A stretch of 64,000 bases of DNA, taken from contig JAQOTA010000052.1 in NCBI GenBank assembly GCA_029532415.1, positions 1,240,001 to 1,304,000 on the forward strand, given 5' to 3'. A model generated the notes under the pieces. That model saw only the letters and a program-made list of their open reading frames with translations, made no database searches and was not told the DNA's origin. The translations under genes were made by a program, and so were the position numbers. Positions 11,754 through 23,980 of this stretch are shown here, piece after piece. Position 1 is the first letter of the stretch. Every line of letters begins with the position of its first letter. Origin of the DNA: Marasmius tenuissimus (lineage: Eukaryota > Basidiomycota > Agaricomycetes > Agaricales > Marasmiaceae).

Positions 11754-13510
11754 ATGACTTTCCAATCTCGACTACCTTTTCTTCGTTCACGACTTCAGGG
11801 ATCGCTCAGGCAAATCAACCGCTCATGGGGAGCTTCTACTATTCGATGCCAGAGCACCCTACCTCTCGGGCAGACGCCATCGTTGGACCCGATGACGGGG
11901 GAGCTTGTTGCATTGCCGGATATCCAGGTGTGTTTCCAATCTTAATGACTTCAAGACACGTACTTAACAACAAGTTTATTCACCGGAATAGCCTGGTAGA
12001 CTGGTGATCACGAAAAACCAGAACCCGACTCCTCCCCCGTCCTCTAAAACTTTGGTCTTTGGTCGTACCTTTGTACGTTCGTTATTTTCTAACATGCCTC
12101 GAAGCCAGATTCATAACACCTCACGGATAGACCGACCACATGCTTGCGATTCCCTGGGACGCAGTTAACGGATGGGGTGAACCAAATATCAGGCCATGTG
12201 CGTGATTCAACACGACTGTACTATCGATTCAACTCAACATTCTACTCTCAACACAGACGGACCTCTCCAACTCGATCCCAGTACTACGGTATTGCACTAT
12301 GCTCAAACTCTTTTCGAGGGCATGAAAGCCTATCGGGACGATAGGGGAAAGATTACCTTGTTCCGCCCCGACATGAACATGAAGAGAATGAACAACAGCG
12401 CGCAACGGATTGCATTGCCAGTGCGTTCACGCAACTTTTTCTCCTGTGCCTGTAGCCCATCTCACTTATACGACGCGTGTCCCTAGACCTTCGATGGAGA
12501 CGCTCTCCTTGACCTTATCAAGCAGCTTATCCGTCTTGACAAGCACTGGATACCTAGAGAGGCCGGCCATAGCTTGTACATTCGACCTACACTCAGTTGA
12601 GCACACACCTACTACTTCCTCAGGCCGCAAACTCTGACCGAAACTAGTTGGCACACAGAAATTCATTGGGGTCGCCCCACCGACTGAGGCACTCCTGTTC
12701 GTGATATGTAGTCCCGTTGGACCATACTATCCGAACGGATTCAAACCCATAGGACTCTACGGAACGACAGAATTTATCCGAGCAGCTCCTGGCGGTGAGA
12801 ATCTTCAAACATCCGAGAGAAAGTTTCACTGACTCGTGCATCTTCATAGGAACTGGTGCCTACAAACTTGGCGTGAACTATGCCCCTGGAGTCATGCCTC
12901 AGAAACTCGTCGCGAAGCAAGGATACGCGCAAAACCTTTGGTTGCATGGGCCGGAACACTACCTCACCGAGGTAAGGCTGGTCTGTCGTACACATCATGA
13001 CCCCTTGCTCACGTTCGGATAGGTTGGTACGATGAACATGTTCGTCGTTCTCAGAAGTGATGACGGAGGTAAGTGGAGTTTCTTCCCGAGTGGTCACCTC
13101 GCTGAATATATCCACTTGCAGGATACGAGCTTATTACCCCTCCTCTGGATGGTATGATTCTCCCCGGCGTCACCCGCGACTCCGTCCTGGCTCTCGCCCG
13201 TGAACATGTCGCAGGTGCCAAACGTCTTCCCAACCTCCCCGAGAACCTGGTTGTTAGCGAGCGACCGATCACGATGAAAGAGGTCAAAGAGGCCTCAAAG
13301 ACGAATAAACTCGTCGAACTTTTCGGTGCAGGGACTGCCGCGGTCATCAGTCCTGTAGACAGAATCGGATACCTCGGTGAAGACATCCCTATACCTACCG
13401 GCGAGGATGGAATGGGTCCCATCTCCCGCCCCATCTGGACTGAGCTCGTCGGCAGGCAGACGGGTGCGATACCGAGCGACTGGAGCGTATTGGTAGAAGA
13501 AGCAGAGTGA
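11754..13510 (+). CDS. BAT1: Branched-chain amino acid aminotransferase, probably mitochondrial
   Basis: This PLP enzyme transfers the amino group of Leu, Ile and Val to 2-oxoglutarate. The N-terminus [20 protein letters not shown] is Arg-rich like a mitochondrial presequence. Family blocks follow: [69 protein letters not shown], a Y-I-R-P-T-L-I-G-T-Q junction rebuilt across an intron at about 12594-12649, [12 protein letters not shown] with the PLP lysine, and [13 protein letters not shown] near the end. Several short introns interrupt the gene. The model ends SVLVEEAE. Confidence 0.92.
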
Positions 13511-13694
13511 TCTCGTATGAATCTCAACTACCTAGAACTGCAATATACATAATGTATAAAAAGGTGCACAACGAGGCGGTAAATGAAGCGAGGAGAACAT
13601 AGAAAAGAAGTCTAATGGGAACAAGAAAAGCGCATAGTAAATTACAGTTTCAGTACTTCTTCAGCTCGACTGTCGTTCTAGCACGTCTGCCTCT

Positions 13695-14539
13695 TCACAG
13701 ATTCTGCGTAGGTTCCTTCAACTTGGAACCTGCGGCTGCATCGATGAACCAATAGACCGAACCAGGATATGCCGGTTTCACTCGAGAAGAAGGCAATCCT
13801 GCTTCAGGGTTATCCAGAACCTGGCTTAAGATGTCCGCCTTTCCTTCTCCGGTGGCCACGAATACGACTCGAGCAGCATGGTTCAAGACGGGATATGTGA
13901 GCGTGATTCTCTTTGGTGGTGGTTTGGGTGAATCCTCCAGATAAGCAACCCATCGATCTTCTTCAGCCAGGAGCTCATGTCCAGGGAACAAAGAGCAAGT
14001 ATGTCCATCTGGTCCCATACCGAGCAAAATTAGATCGAATACGGGGAACCTGGCAGCGTCTTTCTGTGCAAACTCGCGTATCAACTCTTTCTCGTACGAA
14101 TCGGAGAGTTCTTCCAGGTCGCCGAGAAGGGAAACATCAATGGGGTGAATGTTTTCCGTTGGAATAGGGACTTTGGAGAAAAGTGTATCGGTGCAAAGTT
14201 TATGGTTGGAATCAGGGTGATCGAGAGGAACGACACGTTCATCTGCGTAGAACACCTGCCTGTGATTTCATTGAAAACATGGTCAGTCGATCATAGTATA
14301 GTCGCATTGGTTTTTCCCATTACGCACCACTTGTCCCATTTAGTTGCAGGGTTGTCGACGAGACCACCGAGCATCTTGGGCAACGAGCCGCCAGAGATCG
14401 CTACGGTGAATCGGCCCTTCTTGTCGATAGCATCTTTCTGAGCTTTGATCACAAAGCCTGCCAGGGAATCGATGAGAGCATCCGGAGACGCAAAGTTGTG
14501 AATGACAGGAGGATTTGGTGGGTGATGTACAGCAGCCAT
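13695..14539 (-). CDS. SOL3: 6-phosphogluconolactonase
   Basis: This enzyme hydrolyses 6-phosphogluconolactone in the oxidative pentose phosphate pathway. The start gives [20 protein letters not shown]. Motifs are [29 protein letters not shown] and the signature [20 protein letters not shown]. One intron (from GTGCGT, acceptor ...ATCACAG) joins DKW to QVFYADER. About 255 residues, as usual. It converges on the aminotransferase gene, with 184 bases between stops. The next enzyme of the pathway is at 45204-47210. Confidence 0.94.
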
Positions 14540-14870
14540 GGTGGAACAGAATAAGAGCCTTGTGGAGACCTTTAGCGTCAAGCGAATTATTTCAAAGTAC
14601 GGGACGGGCACCCTCAAATCACACTCTACGTCATCCAACACAGTCAGTGGGACGTCGGACTCGATGGCAACTGGCCGTGGATTTCAATTGACAACACTAC
14701 ATGCTGAGTATACTCATTCATGAACAACCATGGGGTACAAAATGCGTATCATGTAAAGAAAGTAAGTAAATTATAGAAGCATGAACAGGACCGTCGTGAA
14801 AGTATATTATTAGACAGATGAAGGAGGGGGATGAGGATGTCCAGGTGGGAAAGTTATGACAGCTTGTAAC
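14540..14870. other. Intergenic region, 331 bases
   Basis: The promoter of the lactonase gene and the 3' flank of the Rab7 gene, both read leftwards. I see nothing else. Confidence 0.4.
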
Positions 14871-15825
14871 CTAGCAGTTGCACCCATAGTTCTGCGAGCT
14901 CTCCGAGTCTAGTTGGATGGGATCAGGGTAGTCGACGTAACTGCGTACTTCAGTTAGCAAAAACGATTACAGCTCGAAGAAGGGCACTCACAGCTGTTCT
15001 TCCTGCTCCTGTGTCAATGCATTCTTCGCAACCGTCTGAAACGCCTGCTCAACGTTGATAGCCTCCTTCGCAGATGTCTCGAAGTACGGAATGTTGCCCT
15101 TAGATTGGCACCAGGTCATGGCACGCTTCTGGGTCACCTAAAATACCAAGTCAATCTCAACGGCGCTCCTCGAAAGAACGAGGTGGACCACATACTTGTC
15201 TCTTGTTCTCCTCTACGTCTATTTTGTTGCCCAATACAACAAAGGGGAAGTTCTCCGGATCATGCGGGCTAGCCTGGATAAGGAATTCATCGCGCCAGCT
15301 GTCGAGGGTTTCAAAGGACTTTGCACTGTTGACATCATACACCAGCACGCAGCAGTCAGCACCACGATAGAAAGCGACGCCCAATGACTGGAATCGCTCC
15401 TGCCCGGCGGTGTCCCATAGCTGTGGAAGCTAGTTAGGCACATAGACTTGGGAACAGGGGTTGCTTACGCACCTGCATAGTTACGAGGCGGTCGTCCACC
15501 ATCACTTCCTTCGTTAAGCTGGCAGTGGCATGAGAGTTAGGCGAGATGGGCTGCGGTAGAGGGCGAGATAGGCATACAAGTCGGCACCAATAGTGGCTTT
15601 GTACTGGTTGCTGAACCTCTTGTTCACATATTGGTTCATCAGGGAAGTCTTTCCGACACTGTTCGTTTCCAGAAAGAAGCAGAGCCATGAGATTGGGCAG
15701 AGCAAGGAGCTCAGACGACGACTAACCCGCTGTCACCGAGGATGATAACCTGAGTCATATACGTCAGCATCGCTGGGCATATCTGTGAGGAGAAAGCGAC
15801 GAACCTTGAGCAATACACGACCCAT
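14871..15825 (-). CDS. YPT7: Rab7-type small GTPase
   Basis: Rab7/Ypt7 controls late endosome-vacuole and autophagosome-vacuole fusion. The first exon encodes MGRVLLK, joined to VIILGDSG and [20 protein letters not shown] (P-loop and switch I), then [34 protein letters not shown] (switch II), [16 protein letters not shown] and [20 protein letters not shown]. The C-terminus [12 protein letters not shown] ends in a CXC prenylation motif, as expected of Rab7. There are several small introns. Its start lies only 145 bases from the start of the divergent ATG16 gene. Confidence 0.95.
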
Positions 15826-15970
15826 TTCTCGTTAATTAGAGAGAAGATAGCGAGAATGGATGACGAATTACAAGAGAGGGGAGAGGGATGATATGGTGGT
15901 AGTTGGGGTGGAAGGGATAAATAAATAGCTAGCCTTCGGCTCCTGCCCCATCCGGCATCACACCAAAGTC
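15826..15970. promoter_or_regulatory. Shared promoter region of YPT7 and ATG16
   Basis: The two start codons are 145 bases apart and face away from each other, so both transcripts must initiate here. The region is purine-rich on the plus strand with an ATAAATAAATAG stretch near 15920. Co-regulation is an inference. Confidence 0.6.
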
Positions 15971-16925
15971 ATGGCAGAGCCTGCATGGCAAGAACTCATC
16001 CGTCTGCGTCTCACTGAACGCAATGCCAGGGAATCTGCTTTCGCATCGATTATTGAACAATGTAAGTACAACAAGGTCGGCTCAGAGCTGTTGCTAAAAT
16101 TTCTCAGATCGCAGGCTCGCTCAACAAACCAAATTGTTGAAGGAGCGCAACGGATCTCTCTTACGTGCAGTCAGCACGGTGAAAGGAAATCCCAGCAGCT
16201 CTACTGTATACGTCGCAGGTACTGGCGATGAGTGCGTATCGGTTGCTCGTATGATCGGGTACTTTGACTGACTGTGGTCCAGCAACAATCCTGTCCGGGC
16301 GGCCTACATTGGATCTCTTGAATCGCAAATATCTTCTATGCGAGACGAGCTGGCTGGCGTATACAAAACCCAAGGCCAGAATACCCAAAGACTACTATCC
16401 ATGACGGAAACGCTGCGCGAGAAGGAGGAAATGTCCCGTGTCGACGCCGAGGGATTGAGGAAGGCCAAAGATGAGCTCGCCACTTTGAGGAAAAAGGTCC
16501 AGCAGCACGATGAACTCATGTCCGAGAAGGACAGGACTGTACAGGTAAGCCAATATCTATTCCTTAGCCAACTGCTGCTAACGCGATACCAGATCCTACA
16601 TGACGAGATAAGCACCCTGCAATTGGAACTTGGCCAGATCGAGGAACGCAACAACACCCTCACCAAGGACAATGCGAAGCTGCTTCAACGTTGGCTGGAC
16701 GCTAAGCAGGCAGAAGCGAACAAGATGAACGAGGCCAATGAGTTCTACGAGGACATGCGTACACGACGGCAGACTAACCATGACGGGGATACAACTGGCG
16801 ATAGTGCCTCATCTGTCTCGGTGTCGGGAAACGGGGAGGGGTCGAGCACCCATCCATCGAGAGAGACGAAGGATGGGACACTATCTCCAACGCTGAAGAG
16901 CCTGGATCCGACACCGAATGGCTGA
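15971..16925 (+). CDS. ATG16: Autophagy protein ATG16 (short fungal form)
   Basis: Atg16 binds the Atg12-Atg5 conjugate and brings it to the phagophore, where it promotes Atg8 lipidation. The N-terminus WQELIRLRLTERNARE is the Atg5-binding helix. A coiled coil follows (RDELAGVYKTQGQNTQRLLS, then LREKEEMSRVDAEGLRKAKD) and the conserved LHDEISTLQLELGQIEERN and LQRWLDAKQAEANKMNEAN. The tail is Ser/Thr-rich. Introns: donor GTAAGT after IIEQ, a GTGCGT donor after VAGTGD, and GTAAGC after KDRTVQ. There is no WD40 domain, as is normal for fungal Atg16. Confidence 0.93.
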
Positions 16926-17336
16926 TCGTCGATGAATGATACCCCCGGATCGACAACTCTTTGATTCTTCTGTCGTCTACTTAGCAGATACCTGGATTGT
17001 GAATTTTGCAGGCTTATTGTCTTGTTATACCTTGAGAGACACCATGCAGGCAGGTACCAGCCGTGATTGATACGTGCCCCGTTCAGTGACTACGGCTTCA
17101 TAGCCTTCCGAGATTCAAATCATGGAATCGTGCTAAGATTGCAAAGCAACAGACTAGAGATACAAGTGTAACAGGATGAGATAGCGATGCGGTGAATGCG
17201 GAGTTTATGCATGCGGTAGTTGAATAGATACTAGACTAGTCCGGATCGTTAGCGTACTGACATCCTGACCAGAGAAGGCCTCATTCGGCTCGACGTACAT
17301 GAGTCGACAGTCGTTCGTCCAAGATAGCCGTCATAA
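16926..17336. other. Intergenic region between convergent genes, 411 bases
   Basis: 3' flanks of ATG16 and the following minus-strand gene. I see no coding signal. Confidence 0.4.
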
Positions 17337-18003
17337 TTATCGATGAGGAGTTTCTTTATCCTCGTCTTCTAACTCTCGCCTCCTCGATAGGAACAACGAG
17401 CCAAGTAATCTAGTGTTCAAATGGCCGTGAGACCTCCGCGTCATTGCAAGCACACGCACGACCAACGTACCTATTAGTATCTTCGTAACGCTCCCTCACA
17501 GACTGAACTTCTAGGTCAGGATTTGAATGTGGATTTCCTTCGAATGAATGCTTTCGGTGGTGTGGTGGATGGCGATCGGGCTGGGCATCCTGAAATGAAA
17601 CGTCTGCCACTGGCTGTAGTTCCTGCTGTGTAGACCATGTGTGGTTCGCGTGTAAAGAAGGATCTAGAGAGGAAAAGGGTTTCTGCGTTGGTGGTTGTTG
17701 CTGATGCGGACTGAACAGTAGACGGTGTCGATGTAATGTGTGCAATTCATAGAGGACGCTATTCGTTTCCTTGTACGGGGATTCCGTATTCACGGTGCGA
17801 GAATTGTCATGTTCTGGCTCATCAATGTACTCTTCATCGTCTTCCCAATGCACTCGAGTGCGCGTCGACTCCGAGGGGCTATCCGACGAGTGGGGTAGAA
17901 CTCTGCGGCGTTTTGAGAATGGTAGTACCATATCAAGAGGACTCGAGGTCGCCAAGCTGGACATTGAGGGAGGTGGAGACGATGGCCTCTGTCGCTTGAG
18001 CAT
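17337..18003 (-). CDS. Conserved disordered nuclear-type protein, function unknown
   Basis: I cannot name this gene. The N-terminus MLKRQRPSSPPPSMSSLATS and the basic cluster KRRRVLP look like a nuclear-localisation region. An acidic patch (HWEDDEEYIDEPEHD) follows, then a His/Gln/Pro-rich middle. The conserved-looking part is at the end: VRERYEDTNR is joined across a 61-base intron (17410-17470, GTACGT...CACTAG) to LLGSLFLSRRRELEDEDK, ending HR-stop. Without splicing the protein would instead end VSRPFEH. The helical end with RRRE is the most informative part. Its start is 231 bases from the divergent WDR70 gene. Confidence 0.7.
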
Positions 18004-18234
18004 GGTGGTGGTCCAAAATGGGCAAAAGCAAGAGCAACGAAGTGGTTTGTGGCAAGACTGAAACTTGAAAGAGTCAGAATTTAGAAAGTTTGCCGCTCGG
18101 CCCTTGAGGAGTCCATCACGTGACCAGGGCTACCTGAAGCCTGGGAGTGGGTGGTCACTGGCGCTGTTTGCAGTGGCCACCACTGAGCCCCAGCGCTCAG
18201 TCTCTGACCTCTATCTCTGCTTTCTATACTCAAG

Positions 18235-20570
18235 ATGTCTGACGACGTCGATGTATTCGCTGCAATGGGTATAGCAGGCTTTGGGAAGACTGTTCAGAAG
18301 CGACAGCTTGATCCTGCTAGGTTCGACAAAAACAAACGTGCAGAGGTGTGTTCTCGCTCTATCTCCCTCAACCAAAACCGACTGACATACCTTTCTCCTA
18401 ATAGCTCGCATCTGAACCCAGCGTATTGGAGACCCCGTTGGATAAGCCTAAGCCTGCTGAAGAGAAGCGAGAACAGCCGCTAAAGGGGAACGTAACGGAT
18501 ACATCGAAGGCCGTAAACGACGACCAGGAAGAGCCCGAATACGATCCTTCAGACGAAGACGACTTCGAAGACGATTCAGAGCCGTTTCCAATCACCCATG
18601 AGCTCATTATGAAGGACCACAACAAGGTCGTCTCGGCGTTGGCACTGGACCCTTCAGGTGCCCGAGTTGCTTCGGGCTCTCATGACTACGATTGCAAATT
18701 ATGGGACTTCGGTGGAATGAATCTCGATTGCAAACCATTCAAGAGCTGGGAGCCAGCAGGGAGCTATCATGTGTGTACACCTCGTTACCGTTTCTCTGTT
18801 CTATTGAATTGACAGGTCACCTTCAGATTCACGACATCAAGTATTCTAATGACGGCCAAAAGTTCTTGGTTGTATCTGGCACTCTACAGGCTAAGCTCTA
18901 TGATAGGGACGGGGAGGAATTGTGCGTCATTTCCATCTTTTTGGAGAGCGGAATAGCCTCACCTGACCACCAGGGCTACATTCATTAAGGGCGATCCCTA
19001 TATCCGTGATATGAAGCATACATCGTAAGTTTAGTCGTTTTCCTTTGTTTCCCTCCGGCCGTGCTAAATCTATCTGGAGAGGTCACGTAGGAGAGCTTAC
19101 ATCCTGTTCCTGGCATCCGAAAGACCCGCGACTCTTCATAACTTCATCAGCCGATTCCACTGTTCGGTAAGTGATGCTCCTTCGCCTGTCAGATACCTGC
19201 TTACCTGTGGTCGCTGCAGTATATGGGATGTCGAGGATAAGCGAAAGCAGAAATCGGTCATTGTCGTCAAATCAAAAGAGCGAGGGGCCCGGACTAAAGT
19301 GATGTCATGCGCGTATTCTCCCGACGGAGGATTGGTTGCAGGAGGTGCGCAGTTTCATTTTGTGATCGCAAGAGAGCTCATTGTTCTTGTAGTTTGCTTG
19401 GACGGCGCCTTCCACATGTGGAATGCGAATTCCAATTTTGTAAGGCCCAACCTATCCATCGAAGGCGCACACACAAAGGGGACTGAAACTGGCTCGATCG
19501 TATTCTCGGTCGATGGGCGCACGGTGCTTACTAGAGGGGGCGACGATACTGTGAAATGTAAGTCGTCGAGTCATCTTTTACCGCGACTGGAGCGTTAATG
19601 AATCTCGGTCAGTGTGGGACGTGCGGGCGTTCAAAAAACCCCTGGCCACTCAAACTGATCTCACAACTTTATATCCAAATACGAATGCAGTGTTCAGCCC
19701 CGATGAGAAAGTTATCGTCACTGGAGCTGGTCCATCCGCAAAGGGTGGAAAGGGTCGTTTAATGTTCTTACGGAGGGATGATCTTGAGCCCGTCAACCAA
19801 ATGCCACTAGATTCGACCCCGGTGAGAGTAACCTGGCATCCCAAGATTAATCAGGTCTGTTGCTTTACCTTTGTTTTCGTCATCCTAACTGACGGTTGTT
19901 GAAGATTGTGACAGGACTATCCAGTGGTCAGATCCGCGTGTTTTACTCTCCCAGTACATCGTTGAATGGTGCCAAGTTGCTCATGAACAAAGGGCCCCCG
20001 AGGAAGGTCACTATCGAGGACATGTCCGATGCTTTGGCGGCACCGACCATTCTTACACCCCATGCGCTCCCTATGTTCCGCGATGGGGATGGCATCGCAA
20101 GAGGCAGCAAAAGAAAGAGGGAAAAGGATAGGATGGACCCGCGGAAGAGCAGAAGGCCCGAGCTTCCTGTTACAGGACCGGGAAAAGGTGGGCGTGTTGG
20201 TGCAAGTGCAACCCAACACGTCGTGCAAAATCTGGTCCGAGACAATACTCGTGACGAAGATGTGAGTATTTCTTCAAGCGGTTTGCCTACTTTATGGTTT
20301 TCTTACATTCAAACTAGCCCCGCGAAGCATTGCTCAAGTATGCAAAGGCTGGAGAGGAAGACCCCCAATGGACAGCTGGTGAGTGCAATGCTTCACTTTT
20401 CTTACCACGTCCTTCTTTTCTTTGACGTTTGCGGGACACGTGTTTCTTTGTCTGATTGCAAATTTACTGATGCCGGGCTTCTCCGAATTTTTTTTCTAGC
20501 CTGGCAAGCGAATCAACCCAAGCCCGTATTCGCAGAGGTACCTCAAGAAGAAGAGGATGAGAAGGATTGA
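18235..20570 (+). CDS. WDR70: WD40-repeat protein of the WDR70 family
   Basis: The N-terminal segment (MSDDVDVFAAMGIAGFGK) is followed by an acidic region (EYDPSDEDDFEDDSEPFPIT), ELIMKDHNKVVSALALDPSG and a series of WD repeats (SGSHDYDCKLWDFGGM, IHDIKYSNDGQKFLVVSG, GAFHMWNANSNFVRPN, TVLTRGGDDTVK, WDVRAFKKPL). The C-terminus has basic KRKREKDRMDPRKS and ends QPKPVFAEVPQEEEDE, a WDR70 hallmark. In fission yeast and human, WDR70 is a CRL4-linked factor for histone H2B ubiquitination near DNA breaks. At least nine short introns interrupt the gene. Confidence 0.88.
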
Positions 20571-20951
20571 GGTTGTCATTCGGTCTGGCATTGGCGATAC
20601 AGGGTGATATGGGTTAGGAAACGAGCAATGTTTGGAGCTGGGCCCTGCACGTTTGTTTGCCTCTATTTGTCCCAGGGTCGGCGGATGCCTTTCAGGTCGC
20701 TCAGAGTTTTCCTGACCGCTCTGCCGCTTCGAAGACTTGTTGGGTGTATTAGAACGATGAAAGGCATTGGCATTGACTGGTATGAGCATGTATTAACCGT
20801 TGATAGTGGTAGTTTTGGTCAGAATTCGGTCCTGACGAAAATTCAAACTCCGACATTTTGACCCTTTATAACCGAGAGTAGGACAACTTGGGCCCACCTT
20901 TCAAAAATCTCCCTCCCCAGTTGTCACGCTGGTGACAGTCACACCCAAATC
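20571..20951. other. Intergenic region, 381 bases
   Basis: 3' flank of WDR70 and 5' flank of the BET gene. I see no gene. Confidence 0.4.
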
Positions 20952-23647
20952 ATGAACGACCGCGTCGAGCCCACTGCGCCCAGCGTCAACGGCGTCGACA
21001 AACCCAACGGCATCCATCCCCCAGACTCTCCCGTCGACGTGCTCGCTCATCACGAAATCCAAGAACCAGAGAGCAATGTCCGAAACGAACCATTAAAACC
21101 CATCGCCGTGACTGACAGTGTCAAAGACGCGTCGGTTGTTCCCCAGGTCGACTCGATGGACGAACCTAGTATGATCTTGTATTTTGTACCGTACCTATAT
21201 GCTCATTAATCTTTCTTTCATTAAGATACATTATCAACTGAGCCCCCACTCGAGCCGGTCGTACCCTCTGAAACAAACGCGAACGATAGCGAGCACGCAC
21301 CCACGCCCAGTCCCACCGTCGTCAATGGATCGGGCCCCAATGGCACTGACGTGGTCATGGGTGACAATGATGAGCACACCCCAGCTACGACGCCCGCTGT
21401 GTCCACGAGCCCAACAATGGAATCAGTTGGATCATCCACTTCCCATACGACGCCGAACGATGGTCCAGACGATGACCACGACAAGCCTCCACCAGCAAAG
21501 AGAGCGAGGGTGTACTCTGATGCCGACAAAGCTTCATTGGCACATGTAAGCCCTTCTATTCGCTGTGTGAATGTGAGGATGCTGATCATGTTTTGGTCCG
21601 AAGTCGGCTAGCCCTCCACCTCAATCAGCGACCACGTCCACAGTCACCACACCTGTACCGGCTACTGCTGATAACGCCACCCCTCCCCCTCCGTCCACCG
21701 CTGATCAGTCAGAGTTCCCTATGTCTGTCGAACAGCCCACCACCACTACCACCACCGCGACCAATGGACCTGTATCATCGACGCTTAGTGTGAGCCAATG
21801 GCGGTTCTGTCAGTCGACAGTCCGGACCTTGAAGAAGTTGAAAGACGCTGGGCCCTTTTTGCGCCCTGTTGACCCCGTCGCTCTCAACATCCCTCACTAT
21901 TTCAGCATCGTCAAAATTCCCATGGATTTTTCCACTGTAGAGCGCAAGCTCGCCGCTTCCAATCCCGCGAAACCAGACCCTAACCTGGCCAATCCCCGAT
22001 ATTCCAACGCCGATGATTTTATTGCGGACGTCAGGCTGATCTTCCTCAACTGCACCACATTCAACGGGCCTGACCACGTCGTGACAGCAATGGGCAAACG
22101 GGTCGAGGAAGTGTTTGACAAGCAGATAAAGAATCTCCCACCAGCAGAGGTGAGTCCACTTTTGATTGACTTCTTATTGCTGCTCTAATTCTCTTGCCAT
22201 GAAATAGTCTTTGAAACCGCCCGTTGTGAAGAAGCAGTCGCCTCCGCCACGCCCAGTCGCCGTACCACCTCCACCACCTCCTGCGAAGAAGATACCACCA
22301 AATCGCAGGGCCTCCACCTCCGTTCCTGTCATCCGACGTTCTGATGCTCAAACCGATGCTGTTGGCCGGCCCAAGCGCGAAATTCATCCTCCTGCACCCA
22401 AGGATCTCGCTTATGCCGACCCTCCAAAGAAACCACGCAAGTCGAAGATCCCCAGAGATGACGGAACGGTTGAGCAGCTGAAGTATTGCTCGAAGATTCT
22501 GGATAGCCTTTTCAAGAAACAATACAATGCGGTTGCGGGTCCGTTCTATGAACCAGTTGGTGAGTTCGAGTTGTGCCATTGTTAGGTTCAAATGACCAAC
22601 ATGCCTCAATCCAGACTGGGTCAAGCTGGAGATTCCCAGCTACCCGAGGGTGATCAAGAAGCCCATGGACATGGGTACGATGAAGAGAAAGCTCGACAGC
22701 AACGAGTACCCGAGCGCCTCCAAGTTCTATGACGACTTCAAACTGATGATACGAAATTGCTTCACCTTCAATCCGGCCGGCACCCCAGTAAACCAGGCTG
22801 GACAGGAGCTACAACGTATATTCGATGAGAAGTTCAAGGGTCTGCCGCCTCTTCATCCCGCGAGTGACGACGAAGAGGAGGAGGAAGAGGAGGAAACAAG
22901 CCAGGATGAACGCGACCGTAAGCAATCTGCGTCTGAGCTCGTTCAATGGATTCTCATCCTCCTTGACAGGTACGATTGCTAATCTGGAGCAACAAATTGA
23001 AACGATTCATCGGAACATAAGCATGCTGAAGGGGAAGAAGAAGGAGAAGAAGAAGAAGGAGAAAAAGGAGAAGCCTCTTCCTATGCCTTCGACATCGAAG
23101 GCGCCTCCTAAGCCCCCCAAGGCGGCGCCGTCCGGGAAGAAGAAGGACAAGAAAGTCTCCGACAACGACGTCCTCTCTTTCGAGCAGAAGAAAGAGCTGA
23201 GCGAGGCTATCGCTACACTGGAGGGTACCAAGCTTGAGAAAGTCATTCAGATCATTCACGAGGGCGTTCCCGAGATACGAGATGTACGTTCTAGTCTGCT
23301 TCGGTTCAACCGGCGACTGACAACCTCCGCAGAGCACTGAAGAGATTGAATTGGAGATTGACACTCTACCTGCACCCGTTCTCACAAAGTTGTACAACTT
23401 CGTGATACGACCTATGAAACCTCCGCCACCAAAGCGCAACAGGCCGGGCAAGGGCACTGGAACTGGTGGATTGAAGCGGAAGAGTATGGATGAGGACGTG
23501 GAGGCGGAAAAGATAAGACAGCTTGAACAGAGGATGGCTCTATTCGAGAAGACCACTCCTGGAGGTAGCGCGCCTCTGCCGCACCATGATGGCCAATCTT
23601 CGGATTCCAGTTCTGATTCGGACTCTTCGGGAAGCGATTCGGAGTGA
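20952..23647 (+). CDS. BDF1: BET-family double-bromodomain transcription factor
   Basis: BET proteins bind acetylated histone H4 and recruit the transcription machinery. After a Pro/Thr-rich N-terminus, bromodomain 1 reads QWRFCQSTVRTLKKLKDAGP, HYFSIVKIPMDFSTVERKL, with the acetyl-lysine-binding Asn in FLNCTTFNGP. Bromodomain 2 reads YCSKILDSLFKKQYNAVAGP, YPRVIKKPMDMGTMKRKLDS and IRNCFTFNPAG. A Glu-rich run, a Lys-rich coiled tract (23025-23075) and the ET domain (LSFEQKKELSEAIATLEGTK, ELEIDTLPAPVLTKLYNFV) follow. It ends in a Ser/Asp-rich tail. Introns carry GTGAGT or GTACGT donors. Domain order matches yeast Bdf1/Bdf2. Confidence 0.95.
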
Positions 23648-23980
23648 TACTCTCTCCGTTTCTTTTATCGTGCTGTCTCCTTTGCCGTACGACGTCGTTC
23701 TTTTTGCTCCAGTTCGCCCTACATTATATGGACCCCACTGTCGGGCCATTTCCCAGGTTCTTCGCCTTCAGCTGCCCTTGTTCATCTTTTCCTACCTTTC
23801 TCTGTCTCTCAATGCCGCGATACATATCATAGGGTCCTTTCGAAGGGGATGTAATCTTCTTTTTGTAGCTATTACTTTTTGTTGTCCCACATTCTTTTAC
23901 TGATACATTGAGCAAATCAATAGTATTATTATCTACGAGTTCAAGTCAATAGTGATAGAAGAACATGATCACCTCTCAAG
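23648..23980. other. Intergenic region between convergent genes, 333 bases
   Basis: T- and C-rich 3' flanks of the BET gene and the G-patch gene. No coding signal. Confidence 0.4.
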
